DNA from: Rhexocercosporidium sp. MPI-PUGE-AT-0058 | Lineage: Eukaryota; Ascomycota; Leotiomycetes; Helotiales | Direction: 5' to 3' | Length of the DNA: 64,000 nt | NCBI GenBank assembly: GCA_020746875.1 | Contig: JAGTJL010000025.1 | Coordinates: 496,001 to 560,000 of the forward strand | Shown: piece by piece, positions 23,459-33,461 of the stretch | Position numbering within the stretch: position 1 is the first letter of the stretch | How the letters are laid out: every line of letters begins with the position of its first letter | Notes under the pieces: model-generated | Databases searched by the model: none | Told to the model about the DNA's origin: nothing | Seen by the model: only the letters and a program-made list of their open reading frames with translations | Translations under genes and position numbers: made by a program

Positions 23459-25674
23459 CTTTCAAAAGCTAGATGATACAGAAAGTTTCGTGAACAAGTC
23501 TCAACTAGATTTCAATCTAGTAGTTATGTGACTAACGAAGGAACCCCTCTTATTTGGAAATAGCTGCATGTTCGAAGCAAATTAATTCGACGACGTCACT
23601 CTGTTTCTCGTTTGCACGTGACTGTCAGAACCAAGCGCTGTAGACGGGAGATCTAATCACCTAATGACGCTATCATTGAACATGATACTATTATTTCTTT
23701 TTGATAGAGATGACGTCGACCAAATTAACATTCAGCCTATTCAAAGTAAGGTACTCCTTTGAATTGCAAAACGTAATAGTGACACAAAATATAAACGTGT
23801 ACAACGGACATACGTCAGAAAGTTTTCAACAACCCTCTTTCTGCTTATCGTGATATTCGCTTTGAGACTACTTAGCCCTAAAAAATGTACCAATGCTAAA
23901 GACGTAGAGTGGCGAGAAAGTTTTTATTTATTATGCTCTTGGATCTCGGTAAACAAGATGCTTAGGTCAAAATACATTCTACACTACATACAACGAGGTT
24001 GCGAGGCTCCTCTATTGGTATACTCATTCGTAATGCCAAAATAATTTACCACCAACCTTAAAATACCCACCGAACATACTTGATAAGAAGAACTAAACGA
24101 CCTAGAAGTTAGGAAAGTGAGCTTATGTGATATTGTTACTCACTATGTTTCTTCACATCCTCTCGAAAATCCACGGTAACTGCCACTTTCTTTCGCTACG
24201 CGCGAATTTATTTTGACTTCCTCTAGACCTGGAACGATATCAACGTTATGATTGAATCGCCTCTCTTACTACTTTACGGACCCGCAGCTTTAAGTACTAG
24301 TGCAATGTTTTCGGGCCAAATCATACTCCACGTCCACGATTGAGACTTCGTACTTGATACGTTTGAGATGGGACTGAGGCTAGAGGTTACAAGAAAGAAG
24401 CCCTTCTACCTTTATTGCGAGGAATGCTTGCATGAATCAACTAATCTGACTCACTAGGATTTCTTTCGGTGGCCGGTAACCCCCGGTCCTAGTGAGTCAG
24501 AGAACCGGAGTCCATTTTGGACGTTAAGAGTGATGCTTCACAGGTAAATACCACTTCCCATTCAGCTTCCTCTTACCCGGCCATCGGCTCATCGCTTGCC
24601 AGCACGAAATTATTATAACAACGTACTTCTCCTCAGCAACTATCCGGAACCATCTTGCTTCGATTTAAGATATATGTTAATCCCAACAGGAGCTTCCCGT
24701 TTACATACACTTCAATAAGTACTGCGTTAGATTCCGTTTGTAGCCACCACTGTCCTATAATCGACAACAGTTCTTGATAGATACATATACGTAAGCCGTA
24801 ACTAGAGGCGCTCTTCACCGAAGCAATTCGTCGTTGAAAACTTTTGTGCCGTACATACCTATAGCTCTAAGTTAGAAGACAATTTCCCTTTGAGATTTAT
24901 ATGTGGCTCTCGTAAAACAACAAATATGTCGATTTGGGGAATAGAAACAGCTCTGATGACTCTCCCTCAAGATCCAAGTTTAGGCAGTCTATTCGGGAAA
25001 GTTTCGTGGTTGAGTTCCACATGAGAAACGGCGAATTGTGCGAATTCCGTAAATGCCAAGCTGCTGGAAGTGGAAGCACGGCTTCTCATATCTTTGCAGG
25101 ATCCGAACCCCTTTGCTTCTCTAGCCTGTGTATGATTAACATTTTTTCATTTTTATCTCGAGATCATACATACGACAGCCTCATTGGGTGCAAGAAGAAT
25201 ATGCCAAGCCTAGTCATGTTTTGCAGTATCTAGAGGGATAATTGAAAGCGCGGATGACGCACAGTCACGAAGATTGGTTGTTACCTTTATGCACATGATG
25301 CAATATTCAATTATGCCTTAGAAATCACCCAAGTAGTATACGGCGATGGGGGACACCCCCAGGATTGAATTTGAGTGGCTCTAACATACGAAGGTACTCC
25401 ATACAGCATGCGAGATTTGTGAGCCACAAGACATGGCTGACATCATAGAAAGACACTCTAGGCTCGTCACCCGCTCCTTATTTCTATTTGTCTCTCACTT
25501 TTTTGCCTCTGGCACTCCCAGATTTTCTCGCATTCTATCGGCGATTGTATTAGTTGTATTTATTTTTGGCATTGGACAGTCTTCTCTTTAAATGCGAATT
25601 TGTCGATAATTCTTTCCACATGTGCTAGGAGGTCCCATTTGCGACAGATCCCGTACCGAACAACACCAAGCACA
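23459..25674. other. Gene-poor AT-leaning region with a perfect hairpin
   Basis: No frame longer than about 100 codons and no domain signature occur here. The DNA looks poorer in GC than the flanking genes and could be eroded repeat DNA, but no transposon feature is readable. The one strong structure is the inverted repeat at 24445-24501, listed separately. The last 150 bp are probably the promoter of the hydrolase gene. Confidence 0.5.
24445..24501. repeat. Perfect 15-bp inverted repeat with 27-bp loop
   Basis: The left arm TCTGACTCACTAGGA (24445-24459) is matched exactly by the right arm TCCTAGTGAGTCAGA (24487-24501). Each arm holds one TGACTCA/TGAGTCA heptamer, the classical AP-1/Gcn4-type bZIP site. 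The loop is GC-rich (GGCCGGTAACCCCCGG). It could be a hairpin, paired bZIP sites, or the footprint of a small inverted-repeat element. Confidence 0.7.
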
Positions 25675-26883
25675 ATGGTAGATACTTCTTCGTCATTGTG
25701 GCTCCGGGCCCAAGCAGTTGGATGGCGGGGCTTAATGGGAGTAGGAATGTATCTTCACCGCTTAGCTTCTCCTCGACCTCCAAACTACACTTTCCGGCGC
25801 TCTATCCCAAGCCACTTCTCCAGCGTTGCGGGCAACTTTCTCCTTTACTTCTATTGTCCTACCTCATGGCGGCGCCGCGGCCAAGGCCAGAAATACCCCC
25901 TTGTAGTCAACTTCCATGGAGGTGGCTTCACCATCGGGAACGCTTGTGATGATGCCCGCTGGTGTGATGCGGTCGTGTCCCAAGTAGGGGCCATTGTTGT
26001 CAGCGTCGACTATCGCCTTGCACCAGAGCAACCCTTTCCTACTGCTGTCAAAGATGGCGTGGAAGCCATCCTGTATTTATCGGAGCATGCTGAGGAGTTA
26101 GGCCTTGACATGAACAATTTCGCCGTCTCGGGCTTTAGCGCTGGTGGGAATATGGCCTTTTCAGTCCCACTTCGGCTCCATGCTGAGATTCTAGCATCAC
26201 AGAAAGGTCGGGACGCGGACACCAATAGTGTGTATAGTGGACGTGAAGTCCCGGGAGAGGTTGCAGCAGGCACGCTTAAAGCGATTGTTGCTTGGTACCC
26301 AAGTGTCGACTTCACGCGACCACGTCCAGAGCGTGAAGCAATACCCACACGTCCGGATCTAATGCTGCCCAAGTTCTTCACAGATCTGTTCGATGCATCG
26401 TATCTTCAACCGCCGACACTCGACTATTCATCTCCGTACTTATCGCCTGGAGTAGCGCCACCGGAATTGCTGCGCGAGCTACCAGATATGATCATGATGT
26501 ATCCATGTGAATTTGACGGGCTGAAAGTAGAGGCAGCAGCATTTCGAAAGAGATTGGAAGAGGAGATCGGGAAGACTGTGAGATGGAGAGAGGTGGAAGG
26601 GGTGCCGCATGGGTGGGACAAAAGCCCCAACCCTTTTCGGATACCGGTGAAAGTGGACAAGTATTATAAAGATGCGTGTGAAACTCTGCGAATTGCTTTT
26701 GGAATGGAACCTGCATGGGATGGGACTGAAGCTGATGTGAGTGTAGGGGTAGGGATGGAACAAGAACAGCCAGATTCATTCAAGAGATATGAGGTTGATG
26801 TGATGGGATTCAATGAGGATAAAGCCAGGCACGATATTCACCAGCAAACAGAGATCACAACAAGATCGGAAGATTTAGAATAG
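25675..26883 (+). CDS. HSL-type alpha/beta hydrolase (esterase/lipase)
   Basis: A single exon encodes 402 residues. The start is the ATG in CACAATGGT at 25675; the frame extends upstream only with non-ATG codons. The oxyanion-hole motif HGGGF is at residues 81-85, the nucleophile elbow GFSAGG places Ser155, VDYRLAPEQPFP is the family block between them, and the acid and base appear in PCEFDGL and VPHGWDK. These define the Abhydrolase_3 (hormone-sensitive lipase) family of intracellular carboxylesterases and deacetylases. The last 60 residues are polar and probably disordered. It converges with the ATP-grasp gene 185 bp downstream. The substrate is not predictable. Confidence 0.92.
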   Translation: MVDTSSSLWLRAQAVGWRGLMGVGMYLHRLASPRPPNYTFRRSIPSHFSSVAGNFLLYFYCPTSWRRRGQGQKYPLVVNFHGGGFTIGNACDDARWCDAVVSQVGAIVVSVDYRLAPEQPFPTAVKDGVEAILYLSEHAEELGLDMNNFAVSGFSAGGNMAFSVPLRLHAEILASQKGRDADTNSVYSGREVPGEVAAGTLKAIVAWYPSVDFTRPRPEREAIPTRPDLMLPKFFTDLFDASYLQPPTLDYSSPYLSPGVAPPELLRELPDMIMMYPCEFDGLKVEAAAFRKRLEEEIGKTVRWREVEGVPHGWDKSPNPFRIPVKVDKYYKDACETLRIAFGMEPAWDGTEADVSVGVGMEQEQPDSFKRYEVDVMGFNEDKARHDIHQQTEITTRSEDLE

Positions 26884-27068
26884 CCATAGGACTTTGCCAG
26901 GAGAAAACACCCTGTACTGAGTTTTGTAGTTTGTCTCACATTCATGTGTGCACTGCACGAATCATTTCTCCACTTCTCTCTGTTGCAAACACCAAATGAC
27001 TTTACAGCTCAAGTCAGTTGAGATGCAACCTCATTCAACAGTGGAATGATCTCTCCAACAAACAATAA

Positions 27069-28607
27069 TCAGATCTCATACAATGACGGCAATGGATCGT
27101 ATTTAGGATCTTTTGGTTCCCACACTAAGTCGCTCTGGAACCTGCACACATGGGGCATGGCCGTCAGCCGGAGCAAATAGAGCAGAGGATGGTGAGTATG
27201 ACTTTTTTCAGTCAAAAGGAGGAAGTGGAAGCAATAACAGTGGAACAAGAATACGCGTACGTACATGTCAGCCAAAGAAACACCCCCACGCTCTCGGCAG
27301 ATCTCGTAGTAACTCGTCAATAAAAACGGCTGCACAAGCACAGGGCAGATATCCGTCCAGCTAAAGACGACATCATGCGCCAGAAGCAGTCGCTTCATAT
27401 GCTCTATATACCGCCTAAAGGTCGCGTTCTTGTGCTCCCACATTAACATGCCTGATCTCACTTGACGGCCGGAGTCTGGTTTGGCTACGAGTAGCTTGAC
27501 TGGAGTAGAGAGTTGAGCATGGTCAATGGCATGGGGTGCGTACGGTGAGCGGATACCGGAGGTGAGAACGATGGCTAGGAGGGGAGACCGAGACCAGAGG
27601 TGTATGCCAGATGTGGCTCGGGGGTTGCATTCGATTGTGAGGAGTCTTTGCGGATGTTTCTTGTTGGAAATCGATCCTGGATCCCCTTGAGTCATATTGG
27701 TGCTGTCGGAAGAACTACAATCTCTCGTCAGGCCTGGCTCATTGTCTCCATCTCCGTCTTTGCTTTGGGATTCATTCTCCACGAAGTCGAAAGCCAGTTG
27801 TCCCGTGATGTTCAGAGCCTCTGCGATACGACGAACGTAATCGCGGATACCGGCGTGCTCGACGGCCATGAAGTACACGGAGGACGAACCATCCAGCGTT
27901 TCCAAAACAGGATAGATACCAAGAGCCTGCATTCTCCCTTCCCGGAACACGCCATAAGTGCAATATCTCTTTCCCTGTATCCACTCCTGGGCGATATGCG
28001 GTTTCTCATCTGAGACGTCAATTGTTGGTAGATCTTCGTCTTTCCTATCCCTCTGCAAATGGTGTACGCCAGCGCTGGCACGACCAAGAACAGGCTTTAC
28101 GGCCCACTCTTTACTCTTGTCGAGAGAATGGACTTCATGAATGCTCTTGCAAAGGTGCGCTTCCGGGACGTCGAGCCCCAATTGCTGCATCAATCTACTG
28201 AAAGCCCATTTATGATGTAAACAATATAAGGTGCTGAACTTCGGCGCAAACAGTCGCTCCAGGATCTCATTGTCTCCACAAGAAGCGAGATAAAATATCT
28301 CTTCGTGTAAAGGGATAATCAGATCGATCTTGCTTTTTTGGACCGCTTCTTTGACAGTCTTGATATAACCCTCGGCGTCTACACTTGGCGCAGGCGAGTA
28401 GTACGAGTTTTGGACTGCAAAGGAGAATTTGCAGATATGATACTCCATTGGGTCGACAATGAAAACATTGTGGCCTGCTGAGTTCAGTTGTCGCGCCAAG
28501 TCAAGGGTCACGGGGAAACGGCCATTTGTGAGGAGGATGTTTAGAGGAGTGGGCGAAGTTTGATGTCGTCGCTTTTGAAACAGGAATTGTGGAAGACAGC
28601 AAGCCAT
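27069..28607 (-). CDS. ATP-grasp domain protein
   Basis: The model has two exons on the minus strand (28607-27265, 27141-27069) and encodes 471 residues. The 123-nt intron (GTACGT...GTGCAG) joins ADM to FQSDLVWEPKDPKYDP. Residues about 20-120 form an N-terminal Rossmann-like domain (LNILLTNGRFPVTLDLARQL, IDLIIPLHEE). An ATP-grasp core follows, with the nucleotide-binding lysine in AVKPVLGRASAGV, the segment AQEWIQGKRYCTYGVF, and the metal-binding ECNPRATSG. A Ser/Asp-rich insert of about 50 residues interrupts the core before that last block. ATP-grasp enzymes activate a carboxylate as an acyl phosphate and ligate it to an amine or thiol. It shares a 525-bp divergent promoter region with a 6PGDH homologue, suggesting a shared pathway. 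The product is unknown. Confidence 0.85.
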   Translation of the reverse strand: MACCLPQFLFQKRRHQTSPTPLNILLTNGRFPVTLDLARQLNSAGHNVFIVDPMEYHICKFSFAVQNSYYSPAPSVDAEGYIKTVKEAVQKSKIDLIIPLHEEIFYLASCGDNEILERLFAPKFSTLYCLHHKWAFSRLMQQLGLDVPEAHLCKSIHEVHSLDKSKEWAVKPVLGRASAGVHHLQRDRKDEDLPTIDVSDEKPHIAQEWIQGKRYCTYGVFREGRMQALGIYPVLETLDGSSSVYFMAVEHAGIRDYVRRIAEALNITGQLAFDFVENESQSKDGDGDNEPGLTRDCSSSDSTNMTQGDPGSISNKKHPQRLLTIECNPRATSGIHLWSRSPLLAIVLTSGIRSPYAPHAIDHAQLSTPVKLLVAKPDSGRQVRSGMLMWEHKNATFRRYIEHMKRLLLAHDVVFSWTDICPVLVQPFLLTSYYEICRERGGVSLADMYVRVFLFHCYCFHFLLLTEKSHTHHPLLYLLRLTAMPHVCRFQSDLVWEPKDPKYDPLPSLYEI

Positions 28608-29132
28608 TTTGATTTCTGATCGGTCTCTATAGCAGTCGTAGGTTCGGATGTGATGGGAAATGAGGATAGAAGGCAGGTGTTATGACGGATTTCCGGGTAG
28701 CGTGACTTGAGATGGGATTGTTTGCGGTGATGCAAGAGCCAGTATTAAGTCACCCTTCCAAGCGACCCTGGTCACATAACGTCACTGTCTGCGTTTGAAT
28801 ACTCGAGAGTATCCGTGCTGAAAATTATATGTCTATGATATAATTCTAGGAGCTTTCTGTGTGGCTGAATGAATTCTGTACTGTCGTCATATAGCAGAGT
28901 GATGTGACGTAAGTTTGGGTTCGGCAAATTTTGTCTACCCTCTGCTAAAATTTATCAATGCTTCAGTCCCTCTTTTGGCCCCCTACAAAGCTCAACGTAA
29001 GCGCTACCTGCAAGTCCTGCCGGTATTGTTGATACCTGATTTATTTGACTGTACGACCACTACCAGCTGGATACACAGTCCCATCCGCACACATCTCAAG
29101 GCTGTTCGATCGCGTTCCTGCTCAATTCAATC
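28608..29132. promoter_or_regulatory. Bidirectional promoter region with two CRE-like sites
   Basis: This 525-bp region separates the divergent ATP-grasp and 6PGDH-like starts. It contains AACGTCAC at 28778-28785 and TGACGTAA at 28905-28912, both close to the bZIP CRE consensus TGACGTMA. Co-regulation of the two genes is an inference from geometry and these sites. Confidence 0.45.
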
Positions 29133-30710
29133 ATGGCAAGTTCCAAAAAGATCCCATTCAAACGCGTTGGCATCATTGGTGCCGGATCTATGGGATCTAT
29201 GATGTCCCTCGGCCTTGCTGAAAAAGGCTACTGTGTGTCTATCTGGGATGTCGACTCGGCGAACACACGTGGAGTTTTAGAGAAGGCACAACAAACAAAC
29301 CCGATAAACAAAAAGATAGAAGGATTCTATGATATCAAAAGCTTTGCTGATAGCTTTGGCGATGAGAGAAAATTGCTTCTTCTCTCGATCAGCCATGGAC
29401 AGCCTGCAGATGAGGTACTTGGAATGTTAATTTCGAATAAGTTGTTGAAACAGGGAGATGTGATATTAGACGGTGGAAATGAGCACTATCGCGAGACAGA
29501 GCGCCGCCAGAGGATTTTGAAGGATCAAGATGTGAGCTGGATTGGTATGGGTGTTAGTGGGGGCTATCAGTCTGCAAGACGTGGCCCAAGTTTGAGCCCA
29601 GGCGGGGACGAAGCTGCGGTGAGGTCAGTTCTTCCAGTACTTGAACATTTTGCGGCCCAGAGCGAGGGTAGAAATGGCATAAAGCAGGCTTGTGTGGATT
29701 TTATCGGCCCGGGAGGAGCGGGTCATTTCGTCAAGATGGTTCACAATGGAATTGAGAACGGCATGTTGGGAATTATTTGTGAGGCTTGGAGTTTGATGGC
29801 GAAAGGGTTAGGGATGGATGAGGACCAGATTGGCCAGGTTTTTGAGCAGTGGAACGAGAGTGACGAGTTAAAGGGAACATACTTGCTAAAGATTGGAAGC
29901 GAGATATGCCACAAGCACAAAACACCTCGTGGGGATAATAAGGGCGAGGGAAGGGGGAAACAGGGGTTTGTGCTAGATGATATTTTGGATAAGGTTGTGC
30001 AAGACGATGATGACACAGAGGGAACGGGCTACTGGAGTGTCATGGAGGCAGCCGAGAGGCATGTTTCAGCGCCTACAATAGCCGCAGCACAGTTCTTGCG
30101 TGTTGCCAGTGGTAATAGAGCGCAAAGGCTCGAGGTGGCAAAGCGTTTAAGGGCACCGCAACCGCAGAAGTTTGATATGAAGGATGAGGAGAGGGGTACA
30201 TTCGTTCGCGACCTACAACGAGCTGTTTATGTTGGAATCCTCGTTTCCTTCTGCCAAGGATTGGAACTTATGGCTCGCGCTTCAAGTGACGAAGGTTGGC
30301 ACGTCGACCTTGCGACTTGCATTCGTATATGGCGATCAGGCTGCATCATCCAGTGTGATCAGATTGCGGATATACTCGAGCCAATTCTCGTTGCAAATTC
30401 AGCCGCAGAAAACCCCCAAGAGAAAATGAATATGAAATTGGTTCCGGAAGTTGCGGACGTGTTGCACGACAACATTGCCCCTCTTAAGCGTATCGTCTTG
30501 GACGGTGTGCAGTGGGACGCATACGTACCAACCCTGAGTGCCAGCTTGGAGTATTTGAAATATGCAGGTGGGATTACGCTTCCCACGCAATTCATGGAGG
30601 CAGAGATGGACTTTTTTGGCGCCCATTCTTTTGATCGGCCTGGTGTGGAGGGCGAGGATCCGGGGAAGACTGGCAAAGGTTCTCATCACTACGAGTGGAA
30701 ACCTGCGTGA
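29133..30710 (+). CDS. 6-phosphogluconate dehydrogenase homologue with altered substrate site
   Basis: A single exon encodes 525 residues, slightly longer than typical 6PGDH. The dinucleotide motif is GIIGAGSMGS (residues 13-22), followed by GVSGG and a GPSLSPGG block, then the catalytic GAGHFVKMVHNGIE with its Lys, Asn and Glu, and the C-terminal FGAH. Against the well-studied sheep enzyme, residues that hold the substrate phosphate differ. Tyr191 (after HNGIE) is Asn, Lys260 (before GT) is Glu, and Arg446 (before DxFGAH) is Met, while Thr262 and His452 are kept. The second beta strand ends in an acidic IWDVD instead of the NRT that binds the NADP phosphate, hinting at NAD use. It is therefore probably a beta-hydroxyacid oxidative decarboxylase of another sugar acid, not the pentose-phosphate enzyme. 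It diverges from the ATP-grasp gene. Confidence 0.85.
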   Translation: MASSKKIPFKRVGIIGAGSMGSMMSLGLAEKGYCVSIWDVDSANTRGVLEKAQQTNPINKKIEGFYDIKSFADSFGDERKLLLLSISHGQPADEVLGMLISNKLLKQGDVILDGGNEHYRETERRQRILKDQDVSWIGMGVSGGYQSARRGPSLSPGGDEAAVRSVLPVLEHFAAQSEGRNGIKQACVDFIGPGGAGHFVKMVHNGIENGMLGIICEAWSLMAKGLGMDEDQIGQVFEQWNESDELKGTYLLKIGSEICHKHKTPRGDNKGEGRGKQGFVLDDILDKVVQDDDDTEGTGYWSVMEAAERHVSAPTIAAAQFLRVASGNRAQRLEVAKRLRAPQPQKFDMKDEERGTFVRDLQRAVYVGILVSFCQGLELMARASSDEGWHVDLATCIRIWRSGCIIQCDQIADILEPILVANSAAENPQEKMNMKLVPEVADVLHDNIAPLKRIVLDGVQWDAYVPTLSASLEYLKYAGGITLPTQFMEAEMDFFGAHSFDRPGVEGEDPGKTGKGSHHYEWKPA

Positions 30711-32086
30711 AGAAGCCAAGACAGTGGGAGAGTGGAGAATTCGTGGTTACAGTTTAATTTTTTTATATCCTATCTAGTTCTCTCTGCGGCCAGTAGTTCC
30801 CTTGTAATGCAGCTGAGTTTAAGCTCTCACCAACTATGTTAATTGGACCAAAACATCACAATATTCAGCGCAAGCTGAATACGCTTAACACCGTACATAT
30901 ATGCTACCAGCTATTTTCACGTGCCCATTATATCCCTACCTAGGCCATACCCACCGACAGCTGTCTCCAACGCACGCGGCATGCCTTTTCTGGTGCTTAT
31001 TGTAACCCTTCGTATTCGCTTTCAACTGTTGCTGGACTTCAAAAATTAGTATGACCAATTCAAGAAAATATCGTTAGCAATGGCTAGCCCCCGGGAGAGT
31101 GGGGGAAAGGGGGGGGTGGGGATAATTAATTATCAAGGTCTATTTACTTGGAAGTTCGGTGGAATTTTTCATGTAAAGAATTTCTAAAATGTCTGCATGC
31201 TTGAAGTCCAGTGTAGCCACTAATTGAAACATCTGCAAAACACTAGAATAGTTGATCATTATTCAGAGACGATCCGTGGTAGCGAGTATCTTCGATCAGG
31301 CACTTGTCCGCTGCAATCACAGCCATAGCTCCTCCAGTAGCAGGAGCAATCAGCTGGGACACAGCAGTGGGAGATGGTGAACAGGGCAAATGATTTGAAG
31401 AATGAAAGCGCTTGGGTTGTGAGCCATTGTAGCTTGTGATGGCTTCTGGTTCGGATTTTGTGCGTGCCGTTTTATACCAATAGATAATAAATTCTCAGCG
31501 TTCTTCTTAAGCAGTATCACACAAGTCTTGACAGTTAAAGGTAATAAGATAAGCGACTTTCTTTACCTCTGTGGGATTGGTCTTAACTACAAAAATCACG
31601 CAGTAGATCTTGGCTATATCTAACGTAAAAGCTTGCTATAATAGCTTCAATGCAGCTGCACCTGACTGAGTATAATTGGAAAACTTGTTGGATAATTAAC
31701 CCAAGTTGTGGGAACGTATTCAATGCAGCGTATAACCGAGTAAGAACTTGTCTGTTCAACTGTGGTATTTAGCCCGTGATATCGGCCCTAGAACCCCAAT
31801 AAGTCGTACGGTAAGTTTTCGTCCAGCTGTATGGGTGATCCTTCAACGCATTCGACTGTGGTCATCCAAATGAGTTTTGCAGTTTTTTTTTTCTTCGGGG
31901 GGGGGGGGGGTTCGTTTTTTCTGGATGTTTTGATTGTTTTGGGGTGAAGTTTGAGTCAATTGAGGGGAGCGGCATTTTTTTTGGTTGGAGTTCATGGTGT
32001 TATGTTTGTTGATTATTTTTGTTCGGTAAAGCGAGGGCTACAGTAGGCGAGGGAGCCGCGTAGATTCCCGCTTCTCGTGGTCTGGC
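30711..32086. other. Intergenic region with G-rich runs
   Basis: No gene is visible. Two notable tracts are a G-quadruplex-capable run at 31093-31121 (four G runs with loops of 5, 3 and 1 nt) and a homopolymer of 14 G at 31897-31910 preceded by about 10 T. The right-hand end lies just past the stop of the YDR124W-type gene on the minus strand. Confidence 0.45.
31093..31121 (+). repeat. G-quadruplex-capable G-rich tract
   Basis: Four runs of three or more G (3, 5, 8 and 4 bases) separated by loops AGAGT, AAA and T fit the G3+N1-7 pattern. No nearby start or promoter explains it. Confidence 0.5.
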
Positions 32087-33388
32087 TCACTCATTGCTGG
32101 CAATTCCCGGCTTCGCAGTTGGTCCCGCCTCTTCATCCTCACCAGACTCCTCTTCCAGACTCCCAAGATCCATAACCGAGATCTCCATGCCAGCATCTTC
32201 ATAAACATTAGCCACGTCAACGAATTTGCACCGCAGAAGATCAGCTCACCAATGTCACCATTCTTATACCGCTCCTCGCACCTCGCGACGCTAAAAATTT
32301 CTGAGATCAATGGCGCGCGGGACATGTTCTCGGGGTTCTCGGGGTCTTGAAACCATGAGGATAGTGCTTCATAGGCAACAACCTCGAGATTCTGGATGCT
32401 GATGTCTTGGTCTTGAAACGAGGGGTGCTGGGAGCCTCTTGGCTCGATGCTCATTCGGAGGATGTGCATCAGGAGTTGGATCCTCTCTTTGAATTGTCAG
32501 TGCCTATCACAAATAATGAAGTATGGGCTCCCGTACCTTGCTTGTGAAGATGATCAGGATCCTTGTGTCGCACCGAATTCGTACCGCTCAGAGCAGGCCA
32601 CCAGGGCGGCGCACTGATTTGGCCCTTGCTGTATGGATATCTGGACTGTTTTCTAGGCTCTACAGCTTTGACGAAAGCCTTGGCCATGATCTTGCACAAC
32701 AGCGTCGGAAGCTCTTGGAAGCGCGCACGATAGAACTTCTCGATCTTTTTATCGTTGCCGATTCGAAGGGTAGTCGACTTTTGTTTTGCAATGGAAATGG
32801 GAGCGAAGATCTCTTCTTCGGATTCTTCAGAATCAGAATTCCAATGCGGCTGTCGCCTTCTGCGTTTCTGGGCAGAGGCCAAGTCCACCGATTCATCAGA
32901 GTCCCAATCATGGTGGCCGAGTCGGGATCGAGGTCGTATGCTGGTACTGGACTCTTCGCTATAATATCCTAGACACTATTAGCACTGGTATATAACGCTG
33001 TATCTCGGCCGTTACCTGAATTGTATTCCATGTGCTGAGGCGAAGGACCATCAGCTCGCTCTGCATATTGCCGAAAATTCTTGTTGAACTTGCTCGAGAA
33101 GATTTGCTCGCAGTGTGGTACCAGCGATGAGGAGGTGAAGTGCTTCTCCTCTCCGCGCTCGTCCCGGACCATGAGCGCCCAATGTTTTGGCAAGGTCCCA
33201 AGGCTTTGCGTGATAGCTGTATCGAGGTCCGGTCGAGAGCTGAATTTTTTGTTCCAGTTTAAAGTCAATGGTGACGTTACGGGTGTCAACTTTGATGGAT
33301 CGAGTGATGGCCACCGAAATGCGGGGGCATTTAGAGCATTGACCTTCGTAGGAGGCACTGCACTACTATTTGAGGTGTTAGTAATCAT
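32087..33388 (-). CDS. YDR124W/AFUB_07903-like (former DUF2841) helical-bundle protein
   Basis: Exons on the minus strand are 33388-33016, 32968-32537, 32486-32250 and 32196-32087, giving 383 residues if translation begins at the ATG at 33388. Introns are 47, 50 and 53 nt. The core block reads FYRARFQELPTLLCKIMAKA followed by EPRKQSRYPYS, PPWWP, VRHKDPDHLHKQ and ERIQLLMHILRM, which I recognise as the PF11001 family found in fungal hrmA-associated subtelomeric clusters and in yeast YDR124W. Function is unknown. A segment near the start (HWALMVRDERGEEKHFTSSS) may be a separate N-terminal domain. The C-terminus is acidic. The ATG at 33388 sits beside a perfect TACTAAC branch site, which suggests instead that this region is the 3' half of the caspase gene: splicing 33477-33366 fuses them in frame into 851 residues. 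Confidence 0.7.
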
Positions 33389-33461
33389 TGGATCAACCGT
33401 CTCAAGATCAGAAATTCATTTCTGAGTCACAAAAGATATTTGATATCCAAGATGTTGGGAA

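Noticed and set aside
25600..25674. N-terminal extension of the alpha/beta hydrolase
   Set aside because: It begins with a non-ATG codon and reads as a basic low-quality leader; the ATG at 25675 has a good context.
23459..25674. A transposable element in the gene-poor stretch
   Set aside because: No transposase, integrase or reverse transcriptase frame, no long terminal repeats and no target-site duplication could be seen.
3385..30710. A complete secondary-metabolite gene cluster
   Set aside because: Many tailoring-type genes occur, but there is no polyketide synthase, NRPS, terpene cyclase or DMAT synthase, and unrelated genes are mixed in.
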